Shown: positions 8,412 to 16,900 of the stretch, piece by piece
How the letters are laid out: each line of letters opens with the position of its first letter
Numbering within the stretch: the first letter of the stretch is position 1
Assembly (NCBI RefSeq): GCF_029690045.1
Contig: NZ_CP121464.1
Coordinates: 2,604,001-2,668,000, forward strand
Length of the DNA stretch: 64,000 nt
Direction of reading: 5' to 3'
Source: Janthinobacterium rivuli
GTDB taxonomy: Bacteria; Pseudomonadota; Gammaproteobacteria; Burkholderiales; Burkholderiaceae_D
Position numbers and translations under genes: made by a program
The notes under the pieces: generated by a model
What the model was told of the DNA's origin: nothing
Database searches by the model: none
Seen by the model: only the letters and a program-made list of their open reading frames with translations

Positions 8412-9362
8412 ATGAATATCAAGACCACCACTCTCGCCGCCGCCACCACCGTGGCCATGGCGGCCAGCGCCGGCGCCGCCCCGATGTCGGCAGCCGACAA
8501 GGCGCAAGTACACTACCGGTTTGAAAAAGTCGGCGACGTGAATGTTTTTTATCGCGAGGCGGGCGACCCTGCCGCGCCGACCATCGTGCTGCTGCATGGC
8601 TTTGCCGGGTCCTCGTTCATGTACCGCGACGTGATCCCGGCGCTGAGCGACCGCTATCACGTGGTGGCGCCGGACCTGCCTTCCTTCGGCTACACCGAAG
8701 CGCCGGCGCGCGAACACTACGCCTACACCTTCGACAACATCACCCGGACCATGGACCGTTTTACCGAGCAGTTGAAGCTGGACCGCTACGCCATCATGGT
8801 GCACGACTACGGCGCGCCAGTGGGCTGGCGCCTGGCGCTGGCCCATCCTGCGCGCATCACGGCCATCATCTCGCAGAACGGCAACGCGTATGAAGAGGGA
8901 CTGTCGAAGGGCTGGGACGGCATCAGGCAATACTGGCAGGCGCCGACGGCGCAAAACCGCGCGGCGCTGGCCGACTTTCCGACGCCGGCCGGGATAAAAT
9001 GGCAATATCTGGAAGGCGTGCCCGATCCGAGCAGCGTTTCTCCCGACGGCTATACCCTGGAAGGCATGCGGGTGGCGCGTCCTGGCAACGCCGACATCCA
9101 GCTCGACCTGCTCCTCGATTACGCGTCCAATGTGCGCATGTACCCGCAATTCCAGGCCTATTTCCGCCAGCAGCAACTGCCGCTGCTGGCCGTCTGGGGC
9201 AAGAACGATCCGTTTTTCCTGCCAGCCGGTGCGCAGGCATGGAAACGCGATTTGCCCAACGCCGATATCCGGTTCTACGACACCGGCCACTTCGCCCTTG
9301 AAACGCATGCCCGCGAGATCGGGCAGGTGATCCGCGCCTTCCTGGATAAAAATATCAAATAA
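8412..9362 (+). CDS. Secreted alpha/beta hydrolase, haloalkane-dehalogenase/epoxide-hydrolase-like
   Basis: 316 residues with a Sec signal peptide ([23 protein letters not shown]). The mature domain is a standard alpha/beta hydrolase: oxyanion loop LLHGFAGSS, nucleophile elbow [11 protein letters not shown], acid in VWGKNDPFF, and His in YDTGHFALE. The nucleophile is Asp in an H-D-Y-G-A context, as in haloalkane dehalogenases and epoxide hydrolases, not the Ser of esterases. The exact substrate cannot be read from sequence. The regulator on the other side of the shared operator region presumably controls it. Export is unusual for an Asp-nucleophile hydrolase and suggests action on an external or periplasmic compound. 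Confidence 0.8.
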   Translation: MNIKTTTLAAATTVAMAASAGAAPMSAADKAQVHYRFEKVGDVNVFYREAGDPAAPTIVLLHGFAGSSFMYRDVIPALSDRYHVVAPDLPSFGYTEAPAREHYAYTFDNITRTMDRFTEQLKLDRYAIMVHDYGAPVGWRLALAHPARITAIISQNGNAYEEGLSKGWDGIRQYWQAPTAQNRAALADFPTPAGIKWQYLEGVPDPSSVSPDGYTLEGMRVARPGNADIQLDLLLDYASNVRMYPQFQAYFRQQQLPLLAVWGKNDPFFLPAGAQAWKRDLPNADIRFYDTGHFALETHAREIGQVIRAFLDKNIK

Positions 9363-9460
9363 GGCTGCGACGTCATATGCGAAAAAGCCCGCCGATGGCG
9401 GGCGTAGCGCTTATAATGTCGGCTTTTACAGCACGCGCTGTTCACCAGACAGAGAATAAA

Positions 9461-9802
9461 ATGAGCACATTACCACCATGCCCGCAATGCAAATCCGAAT
9501 TCACGTACGAAGATGGCAGCCAGTTGATCTGCCCTGAATGCGCGCATGAATGGTCGGCCACGGCTGGCGAAGCGGTGGAAGAGGGCGCCAAGGTGTACCG
9601 CGATTCGGCCGGCAATATCCTGCAGGACGGCGACACGGTCAGCGTCATCAAGGACTTGAAATTGAAGGGCGGCGGCGGTGTCGTCAAGATGGGCACCAAG
9701 GTCAAGAACATCCGCCTGGTCGACAGCGACCACGATATCGACTGCAAGATCGACGGCTTCGGTTCCATGAGCCTGAAGACGGAATTCGTCAAGAAAGTCT
9801 AA
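9461..9802 (+). CDS. yjdM: Zinc-ribbon protein PhnA/YjdM family
   Basis: 113 residues: an N-terminal zinc ribbon ([23 protein letters not shown]) followed by the highly conserved PhnA body ([20 protein letters not shown], then [20 protein letters not shown] and [16 protein letters not shown]). The family was named from an alkylphosphonate operon, but it is widespread and its true role is unclear; it is not the phosphonoacetate hydrolase. I start at 9461 ([10 protein letters not shown]), where homologues begin; a longer in-frame extension to 9377 crosses a hairpin and a TATAAT at 9412-9417 that probably serves as the -10. A strong terminator follows. Confidence 0.9.
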   Translation: MSTLPPCPQCKSEFTYEDGSQLICPECAHEWSATAGEAVEEGAKVYRDSAGNILQDGDTVSVIKDLKLKGGGGVVKMGTKVKNIRLVDSDHDIDCKIDGFGSMSLKTEFVKKV

Positions 9803-9818
9803 CGCTTTTATCCGTAAC

Positions 9819-9855
9819 ACGGCGCGCCGGCTTCATTCCTGCGCGCCGTTTTTTT
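9819..9855 (+). terminator. Rho-independent terminator after phnA
   Basis: ACGGCGCGC (9819-9827) pairs perfectly with GCGCGCCGT (9841-9849) across a 13-nt loop, followed by seven T. It ends the phnA transcript 17 bp after its stop. Confidence 0.9.
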
Positions 9856-9866
9856 ATTCAGACGCC

Positions 9867-10901
9867 ATGCAAATCGACCATCTCCGCCAGCGCCTGCGCG
9901 CCTTGGGCGCCAAGCCCCTGCACGAACAGCGCGTGCTGCGGGACTGGATCCAGGGGCAGCCGCACGACCAGGGTCGGCGCCGCGCCGAAGATTTTTTGCC
10001 TTTGCCCGTGCGCGAGGCCTTGCCCGCGCTCGACCTCGAATTGCAGGGCATGCTGAAACTGCTCAGTACGCACCCGGGCGCGGACGGTTCCGTGCGCCTG
10101 CTGGTGGGACTGCACGACGGCCAGACGGTGGAAAGCGTGCTGCTGCCGCGCGACGGCTTGTGCGTATCGAGCCAGGTCGGTTGCGCCGTCGGCTGCCAGT
10201 TCTGCATGACGGGCCGCGACGGCTTGATCCGGCAAGTCACCAGCGGAGAAATTGTCGCCCAGGTGGTACTGGCGCGCACCATGCGTCCCGTGAAAAAAGT
10301 CGTCTTCATGGGCATGGGCGAGCCGGCGCATAACCTGAACAATGTGATGGAAGCGATCGAGCTGCTGGGCACCGAGGGCAATATCGGCCACAAGAACCTC
10401 GTGTTTTCCACCGTGGGCGACCCGCGCGCCTTCGAGCGCCTGCCGCAAGGCAGGGTCAAGCCGGCGCTGGCGCTGTCGCTGCACACGACCAAGCCGGAAC
10501 TGCGCGAACAGCTGCTGCCGCGCGCGCCCAAGCTCACTCCGCGCGAACTGGTGGACTTCGGCGAATCATATGCGCGCCTGACCGGCTACCCGGTGCAGTA
10601 TCAGTGGACCCTGATGGAAGGCGTCAACGACGGTGACGATGAGATGGATGGCATCGTCGCGCTCTTGCAGGGCAAGTACGCGGTGCTGAACATGATCCCG
10701 TATAACACCATCGCCGACTTGCCGTTCAAGCGCCCCAGCTGGGAAAAGGCGCGCGCGATTGCCGCCGCCCTGCACGCGCGCGGCGTGCTGACCAAGCTGC
10801 GCGATTCGGCCGGGCAGGACGTGGAAGGCGGCTGCGGGCAGTTGCGGGCGCGCGAAGCGAAGGGCAAGGTCATTCCCATCCGCGCCAGCGTGGCGGCGTA
10901 G
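9867..10901 (+). CDS. RlmN-family radical-SAM RNA methyltransferase paralogue
   Basis: 344 residues of the RlmN/Cfr family, which methylate adenine C2 (or C8) in RNA. The 4Fe-4S site CAVGCQFCMTG has the CxxxCxxC spacing; upstream are the cysteine VSSQVGC and the SAM motif MGMGEPAHNLNNV. The C-terminal GGCGQLR holds the second cysteine that resolves the methyl-protein intermediate. True RlmN of Burkholderiales is normally next to ndk, pilF and ispG, and the active-site region usually reads CNVGCxFCSTGxQG; here it reads CMTGRDG and the gene stands alone. I therefore call it a paralogue, substrate unproven. The TAG stop is embedded in the first bases of a palindromic repeat. Confidence 0.8.
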   Translation: MQIDHLRQRLRALGAKPLHEQRVLRDWIQGQPHDQGRRRAEDFLPLPVREALPALDLELQGMLKLLSTHPGADGSVRLLVGLHDGQTVESVLLPRDGLCVSSQVGCAVGCQFCMTGRDGLIRQVTSGEIVAQVVLARTMRPVKKVVFMGMGEPAHNLNNVMEAIELLGTEGNIGHKNLVFSTVGDPRAFERLPQGRVKPALALSLHTTKPELREQLLPRAPKLTPRELVDFGESYARLTGYPVQYQWTLMEGVNDGDDEMDGIVALLQGKYAVLNMIPYNTIADLPFKRPSWEKARAIAAALHARGVLTKLRDSAGQDVEGGCGQLRAREAKGKVIPIRASVAA

Positions 10902-10985
10902 GTCGGATTAGCGGAGCGTAATCCGACATTCGCACATACGCCAACAATGGTGTCGGATTACGCGGTGCCCGCTAATCCGACCTAC
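10898..10985. repeat. 88-bp REP/BIME-like repeat, copy 1
   Basis: The ends GTAGGTCGGATTAGC (10898-10912) and GCTAATCCGACCTAC (10971-10985) are perfect 15-bp inverted repeats. Inside lies a second pair, GCGTAATCCGACA and TGTCGGATTACGC. A close relative is at 54169-54257 and a degenerate one at 43315-43376. It starts on the stop codon of the RlmN-like gene and lies between convergent genes. Confidence 0.9.
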
Positions 10986-10990
10986 TCGGC

Positions 10991-11395
10991 TCACACCCCA
11001 CCGAGCAAATCGTTTTCATTCAATATCGCAAACGCGATCTCTGGGTGCGCGGCCAGGCAGCGGCGCACGGCGGCCGGAATGGCGGCGCGCGTCTTGCGGC
11101 ACAGGCCGGGCCGCTCCAGCAGGCGGATCTGGAAGCCGCGCACGGTGCGCACTTCGCCGCTGCCCGGTGTAATTTGCAATTCCACGCCCAGGTTTTTCTG
11201 CAGCAGCAGTTGCAGTTTCCGCAGCTGGGCAAGGGTGGCGATGCCGTCGATGTGCGCCAGCAGGCGCTTTTCTTCCGTCAGGTTCAGGCGCAGGATGGAC
11301 AGGTCCGCCTGCGCATCGCCGAGCAGGCGCTCGCGCGCGCAGTCGCACAACTGCGGCGGACACTTCTTGCGGACTTCAAAGTCGACGATACGCAT
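10991..11395 (-). CDS. Conserved-looking hypothetical protein, 134 aa
   Basis: I cannot assign a family. The protein is soluble, without signal peptide or membrane segment. It starts MRIVDFEVRKKCPPQLCDCARERLLGD, with three cysteines in ten residues (CPPQLCDC), a possible small metal site, and then has an amphipathic heptad-like part (NLTEEKRLLAHIDGIATLAQ, LRKLQLLLQKNLGVEL) and a basic C-terminal half. TTGGAAG precedes the ATG at a normal distance, and codon use looks like that of the neighbours. It ends next to the palindromic repeat and is convergent with the RlmN-like gene. Confidence 0.6.
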   Translation of the reverse strand: MRIVDFEVRKKCPPQLCDCARERLLGDAQADLSILRLNLTEEKRLLAHIDGIATLAQLRKLQLLLQKNLGVELQITPGSGEVRTVRGFQIRLLERPGLCRKTRAAIPAAVRRCLAAHPEIAFAILNENDLLGGV

Positions 11396-11616
11396 GTGCG
11401 GCTTCCAATGGCAACCTCGGATAAATCAAGTATCGTCGTCCGCCTGGCGCATGTCAATCAGTGCGGGCTGACGATCAGGCGCCAAGGAGTCTGCCCTTGC
11501 TCGTTGCTGTGCTGGTGATGGGTTTGCGGCGGCATGACGCGGCCTTGACCGCGTGTCTTGGCGCGCGTGCCGCCCTGTGTTGTAATGTTGCTCATTCCAT
11601 TTGAACACGCAAGGCC

Positions 11617-12294
11617 ATGAGAACCCGCATCAAGATTTGCTGCATCGCTTCCATCGACGAAGCGCAACTGGCCATAGCCGCCGGCGCCGATGCGCTGGGC
11701 CTGGTGGCGGCCATGCCGTCCGGCCCCGGCCCGATTCCCGACGCGCGCATCGCGCAGATCGCCGCCTGGACGCCGCCCCCCGTGGCCACGTTCCTGCTGA
11801 CGTCCGAGACGACGGCGCAGCGCATCGCCGAACACGTGCGCGCCACGCAACCATCCACCGTGCAGATTGTCGGCCATATCGACCCGCGTGAAGTCGAGGA
11901 ACTGGCGCACCTGCTGCCGCATGTGCGGCGCGTGCAGGTGATCCACGTGGAAGGACCCGAGGCTTTGGCGCTGATTCCCGCCTACGCGCCCCACGTACAC
12001 GCTTTCCTGCTCGATTCGGGCCGCCCTGGCGCGCTGGTCCCGGAACTGGGCGGCACGGGCCGCACGCACGACTGGTCCATCAGCGCGCGCTTCGTGCGCG
12101 CCAGCCCCCGTCCCGTTTTCCTCGCCGGTGGGCTGGACGACACCAACGTTGCCGACGCGCTGCGCCAGGTGCGCCCCTACGGCATCGACCTGTGCTCGCG
12201 CGTGCGCACGGACGGCAAGCTCGATGTCATGAAGCTGGCCTTGCTGATGGCGGCCGTGCGCGACGTGGACGCGGCGCTGTATGCGGAAGGCTAG
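11617..12294 (+). CDS. Orphan phosphoribosylanthranilate isomerase-like (TrpF-like) protein
   Basis: 225 residues with the TrpF (beta/alpha)8 pattern: RIKICCIASIDEAQLAIAAG at strand 1, with the catalytic-position Cys; GADALGLVAAMPSGPG at strand 2; a FLLDSG Asp at strand 5; GGTGRTHDWS; and AGGLDDTNV, the phosphate-binding loops. It departs from canonical TrpF where one expects SPR after strand 2 and SSGVE at the end (here IDLCSRVRTDGKLD). There are no other trp genes nearby, and the housekeeping trpF of Burkholderiales normally sits beside trpBA. It is therefore probably a divergent paralogue acting on a related aminoaldose, or a moonlighting isomerase. Its TAG and that of the convergent LysR gene share the palindrome CTAG at 12291-12294. 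Confidence 0.75.
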   Translation: MRTRIKICCIASIDEAQLAIAAGADALGLVAAMPSGPGPIPDARIAQIAAWTPPPVATFLLTSETTAQRIAEHVRATQPSTVQIVGHIDPREVEELAHLLPHVRRVQVIHVEGPEALALIPAYAPHVHAFLLDSGRPGALVPELGGTGRTHDWSISARFVRASPRPVFLAGGLDDTNVADALRQVRPYGIDLCSRVRTDGKLDVMKLALLMAAVRDVDAALYAEG

Positions 12295-13187
12295 AGTGTA
12301 TTCATCTCGCGCACGAACGCTTCCGTAAACGCGGCCACCATGCCGCTGGCCGCGCGCGGCGAAATCAGGCCGACGACGGAATGCGATTCCTCGTCCGGCA
12401 GCGCGATGAAACGCACGCCGGGCGGCGCCACCAGGCGCATGCTGTCGGGGACGATGGCGATGCCCATGTTCGCCTCGATCAGGTTCAGCTGCGAGGTCTT
12501 GCGCGACAGGGCGCGCGCCGCCTTCGGAAAGAAGCCCTGCGCCAGGCACAGGCCTGCCACCAGGTAGCTCAGGCCTCCGCGGTCCTTGTGCGGGATCGAG
12601 ACGAAGGCTTCGTCGCGCAGGGCGGCTATCGTCGTGCGTTCCAGCGTGGCCAGCGGCGACATCGCCGACACGGCCACCACCAGCTTTTCCGCAAACAGTT
12701 CGCGCACGACGATATTGGCATGCTTGCGCAGGGTGGGCAGGCGCACGAGGCCCAGGTCGGCGCGGCCTTCCTCGATGTCGGCGGCCTGGTTTTCCGACGA
12801 GCCCTTCGATACATCGAGCGAGACGCCGGGGAACTGCGCCAGCAGCCGGTTCAGCACGGTGCCGATGGCGGGCGTGAGCGTGACGGAACTCGAATGCAGC
12901 AGGCGGATGATGCCTTGCTCGCCTTGTCCCACGTGGCGCGTCTGGCGCACGGTTTCGTCGATGTCTTCGAGGATGCGCTTGGCCCGTTCATAAAAGACTT
13001 GCCCTGCGGGCGTGAGTTCGATATGGCGCGCGTCGCGCGTCAGCAGCAGGGCTTGCACTTCACCTTCCAGCTCCTTGATCTGGCGGCTCAGGGCCGACTG
13101 TGCGATGTACAGCTTTTCCGCCGCGCGCGAGTAGCTGCCCGCATCGACGACTTCGACAAAATAGCGGAACTGTCTGATGGAAATCAA
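12291..13187 (-). CDS. LysR-family transcriptional regulator
   Basis: 298 residues. The N-terminal winged helix-turn-helix is clear (IRQFRYFVEVVDAGSYSRAA, EKLYIAQSALSRQIKELEGE), followed by the linker helix and a LysR substrate-binding domain from about residue 90 (GIIRLLHSSSVTLTPAIGTV; GIAIVPDSMRLV near the C-terminus). The N-terminus MISIRQFRYFVEVVDAGSYS resembles the CatM/BenM-like and NAC-like group, but I cannot name the ligand. It is convergent with the TrpF-like gene, and nothing is divergent except the tiny frame at 13291, so its target is not evident. Confidence 0.85.
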   Translation of the reverse strand: MISIRQFRYFVEVVDAGSYSRAAEKLYIAQSALSRQIKELEGEVQALLLTRDARHIELTPAGQVFYERAKRILEDIDETVRQTRHVGQGEQGIIRLLHSSSVTLTPAIGTVLNRLLAQFPGVSLDVSKGSSENQAADIEEGRADLGLVRLPTLRKHANIVVRELFAEKLVVAVSAMSPLATLERTTIAALRDEAFVSIPHKDRGGLSYLVAGLCLAQGFFPKAARALSRKTSQLNLIEANMGIAIVPDSMRLVAPPGVRFIALPDEESHSVVGLISPRAASGMVAAFTEAFVREMNTL

Positions 13188-13290
13188 TCGTATGCCTTTT
13201 CGAGATCGGAGACTGCTTGATTTGATATTAGCCTGGCCCCGGCATTCGCGTTACAGTGGCCTGGTCTGCTGTCACTGCAAAGGAATGGCC

Positions 13291-13389
13291 ATGCTGGAAT
13301 TGATCGGGGTGCTGGGATTGCTCGTCAGTATTATCGTAAAACTGATTTTCGTCCAGATTGGTGGAACTGGCAAAGGCAAGGAAGATTAA
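13291..13389 (+). CDS. Possible 32-aa single-span membrane miniprotein
   Basis: An AAAGGA seven bases before the ATG at 13291 leads a 32-codon frame: a start MLELIGVLGLLVSIIVKLIF, then a short polar tail GGTGKGKED. The first 22 residues are a textbook transmembrane helix and the tail is charged, as in many bacterial small membrane proteins. An earlier in-frame ATG lies at 13285. Its TAA overlaps the TAA of the convergent phosphopantetheinyl transferase (TTAA, 13386-13389). Function unknown. Confidence 0.45.
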   Translation: MLELIGVLGLLVSIIVKLIFVQIGGTGKGKED

Positions 13390-13913
13390 TATGCCAGAGT
13401 CGCGACATACGGTGCCGGCAAGGCCAGCGCTTGCATGCGGCACGCCGGCGTGGTCCCATCCCACTCCGCCAGCGGCAGCCCTGCGCACTTGAGCACCGCC
13501 TCGCGCGCCGTCCACGCCTGCGCCAGGGCCAAGGGGCGCTGTGCATCGGGGCAGGCGACCAGTTCCGCTGTCACCTGCGGCCCCAGATAGTCGCGCGCCA
13601 GATTGAACCAGCCGGCAATGTCCTGCACCCGCATCACGTCGATGCCGACAGGACCATGCAGGCCGATGGCGGCCAGCGAGATGCCCTCGTCATGGCTGAA
13701 CGACAGGCCCGCAACGCCGCCGGGAAACAGCAGGCGGGGAGGGGCGCCCGGCGTTGACTCCACCGAGATCGCCTCGATATCCATCTTCAGCCATGTCGCC
13801 ATCGCCTCGCGCACGGCGGCGCGGATGCGCAAGCGGGCCTCGGCGCGCGGCAGCACGGCGGCGATGCCGATCACCAGCACGCCATCCCCGGACCAGAGCA
13901 CCGTAGAGTCCAT
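13386..13913 (-). CDS. Sfp-type 4'-phosphopantetheinyl transferase
   Basis: 175 residues, short for the family but with the diagnostic motifs: SFSHDEGISLAAIGLHGPVG then GIDVM (the Mg-binding Asp), and AWTAREAVLKCAG (the W-x-x-K/R-E-A motif with Glu and Lys). It moves 4'-phosphopantetheine from CoA to a carrier-protein serine. It lies nine bases after the NRPS gene on the same strand, so the two are co-transcribed and its substrate is almost certainly Ser582 of that protein. The N-terminal ~40 residues found in many Sfp proteins are reduced. Confidence 0.9.
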   Translation of the reverse strand: MDSTVLWSGDGVLVIGIAAVLPRAEARLRIRAAVREAMATWLKMDIEAISVESTPGAPPRLLFPGGVAGLSFSHDEGISLAAIGLHGPVGIDVMRVQDIAGWFNLARDYLGPQVTAELVACPDAQRPLALAQAWTAREAVLKCAGLPLAEWDGTTPACRMQALALPAPYVATLAY

Positions 13914-13922
13914 CAGCTACGA

Positions 13923-16900
13923 TCAGTTGCGCAAAGGCGCGGCCGGGCAGCCCGCCCAGTTGCTGCCGGCGGGGATGTGCTCGCCCTTCATCACCAGGGT
14001 CAACGGTCCCAGGCGTGCGTTGTCGCCCACCTTGGCGCTGTACAGCACGGAGCTGCGCGGGCCCATGTAGACGCGCTGGCCGATCTCCACGTGGTCGATC
14101 TTCATCACGCGGTCTTCGAACAGATGCGTCTGTGGGCAGGTCAGCGCATTCAGTTCGCTGTAGTCGCCGATGTGCACACAGTCGAATTCCGTGATGTCCG
14201 TCGTGTCCATGTAGACGCCGCGGCCGATCTTGCAGCCGAACAGGCGGAAGGCCAGCGGCAGCCACGGCGTGCCGCGCAGGTAGCGCATGAAGTTGGGCAC
14301 GGCGATGCCTTCGTACAGATTGGTCACGCCTTCCGAAATCCACACGAACGGCGTCCACATGGGCGCCGCGTGCTTGCGGTAGCGTCCCAGCAGCAGCCAC
14401 TTGAACAGCACGACCACCAGGAAATTGCCGATGCCGTAGGCCAGGCCGGCAATCGCCAGGTCGCTCACCACTTCGCCCCAGCGTCCCGCGCCCGCGATCG
14501 GCATCACGTCCAGCACCAGGGTATAGCCGACGGCGATCACCACCGCGTGCGGCGCGACGATGCGGAACGCTTCGATCAGGCTGCGGCCCAGGCGGCGCAA
14601 CAGCGACGGCTTGAACGTCAGGTGCTCGGCAAAGCCGCTGACCTGTTCGCGCGCGGGCAAATGCATGGGCGGTGAGCCGAGCCAGGTATCGCCGCTGTGC
14701 ATCTGCTCATTGCGCGGCGCATGCGTATGCACGCCGATCAGCACGTGCTCGGGCAGCACCGTGCCATCCGGGATATAGCTACCGTTGCCGACGAAGCTGC
14801 GGTGCGAGATGACGGTGGGGCGCATGGTCATCCAGCCACCGTCGATCTGCTCGTCGCCCAGCATGACGGCGTCGGCGATGAAGGTGTCGTCGCCCAGGGT
14901 CAGCATGTCGGGTACCACGCCCAGGGCCGTGGAAATCTCGGCGCCCTTGCCGACCTTGGCGCCCAGCAGGCGGTACCAGTACGGCGCGTAGACGGTGGCG
15001 TAAATACCGTGCAGGACGTTCAGGCTCGATTCCTGGATATGGCTGACCAGCCACTTGGCGCAATAGATATTGCTGTGCACGGGCGAGCTGCCCGGCTTTA
15101 ATCGGGGCAGCGCACCCCAGCGGATGGCGGCCGACAGCAGGGCCGTGAGCACGATCAGCACGGCGCTGGCGGGGAAGGCCAGCAGGAAGTAGCGGGCCAG
15201 CTGGGTCGTCACGTCGCGGCCCTGCAGCCACGGCATCATTTCGCGTTCGTCGAACCAGTCGATCAGCACGAAGCTGGGGAAGACGGGCATGAAGAACAGC
15301 ACGGCGATCAAGACCATGCCGAAGCAAAAGAACGCGGTTTCGCCCGTCAGGCGCAGGCGGGAGACGGCGGGGCGCGGCGGGTGGCTGGCAGGGTCGAACG
15401 CGCCAATGTCGCGCGCGGGAGAACCTGTGTAGACTCTTCCGGCCGGCACCGCCGCGCCATCGGCCAGCGCGGACTGTCCCTCCAGGTGGCCGAAGGCGCC
15501 CACCTGGGTATTGCCTTCCATGATGGCGTAAGAACTGATGCAGGCATCGTCGCCGATGCTGATCTGGCCCAGCAGCAAACGGCCCCGTTCCACGCGGGCG
15601 TTTTCAAAGTTGACGGCATTGCCCACGCTGACGTTGTCGCCGATGGACAGCAGGTCGGGCGCGCGCAGGGTCATCGAGCCGATGACGACTTCCTTGCCCA
15701 CTTTGGCGCCCAGCGCGCGCAGCCACCAGCTGTTCAGGGACGAGCCGCTGAGCAGGTAGGCGGGCGCCGATTCGACCAGGCGATCGGCCAGCCACCAGCG
15801 GTAATAGGTGACGCCCCACAGCGGATAGCTGCCCGGCTTCAAGCGCCCCGCGATCAGCCACTTGCCGGCGATCGCAATGGCAAATTCGGCCAGGGTCGCG
15901 AGTAAAAACACCCCGATGGAGGCGGCGATGGCGCGCGGCACGGTGTCGCCCGTGTCGCCCGTGAAGAAGTGGTACGTAAAGAACGGCGCCATCCACTGTG
16001 CCATGCGCAAGGTGACGAGGCCCGGCACGGCCGCCGCCTGTGCCGCGCCGCACAGCCAGCGTTTCACGGTCGATGGCGGCGTCCACTCCGCTTCCGGCGT
16101 GGCCAGCGCCGGCGCTTCATTGAGCACGGCGGCGATCTTGCCGATCTGGCGATTGTGATAAATGTCGCGCACCGTCATGTGGGCGTAGGCCGGATCGGCG
16201 CGCAGGGCGGACGCCAGGCGCGCGGCCAGGAAGGAATGGCCACCGAGGTCGCTGAAAAAGTCCAGCTGGCGCAAGATCGCCTGGCCCGGAAACAGCTTGG
16301 CCAGCGCCGCGAACAGGGCTGCTTCGGCCGGCGTTTCCGGCACGTCCGATTCACCCGCCTCGCCAGCTGGCGGTGCGGACAGGGGCATGGCTTTCAAGGC
16401 TTTTCTGTCGATCTTGCCGGAAGTGAGGCGCGGCATCAGCGGCAGCAATTCAAAACGGCCCGGCACCATGTACGGCGGCAGGTGCAGGTTCAGGGCGGCG
16501 CGCAGGGTTTTTGCCGCCAGGGCGTCGGCCGGCGCCTCGTCGCCGCCGACGATGTACGCCACCAGCTGGTCGATGCCGTCATCCTTGCGCAGCAACACGG
16601 CCACCGTGCCTACGCCAGGTTGCTGCGCCAGCACGGCTTCGATCTCGCCCAGCTCCACGCGGAAGCCGCGTATCTTGACCTGGTCGTCGGCGCGGCCCAG
16701 GCACAGCACCTGGCCATCAAGATCGATGCGCGCCAGGTCGCCCGTGCGGTACAGGCGTGCATCGTCAGGGCCCGTGCTCCAGGGATTGGGCAGGAATTTT
16801 TCCACCGTCAGGTCGGGCCGGCCCAGGTAACCCTCGGCCAGGCCGGGGCCGATGATGCACAGCTCACCCGTTTCGCCGCGCGCCAGCAAAGTCAAGGGAC

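Noticed and set aside
9384..9408. GCCCGCC/GGCGGGC hairpin before phnA considered as a terminator
   Set aside because: The T-run needed for plus-strand termination is missing; the A-run is on the wrong side, and no minus-strand gene ends here.
11458..12549. 363-codon minus-strand frame over the TrpF-like gene
   Set aside because: The TrpF motifs are on the plus strand, and the frame also runs into the LysR gene.
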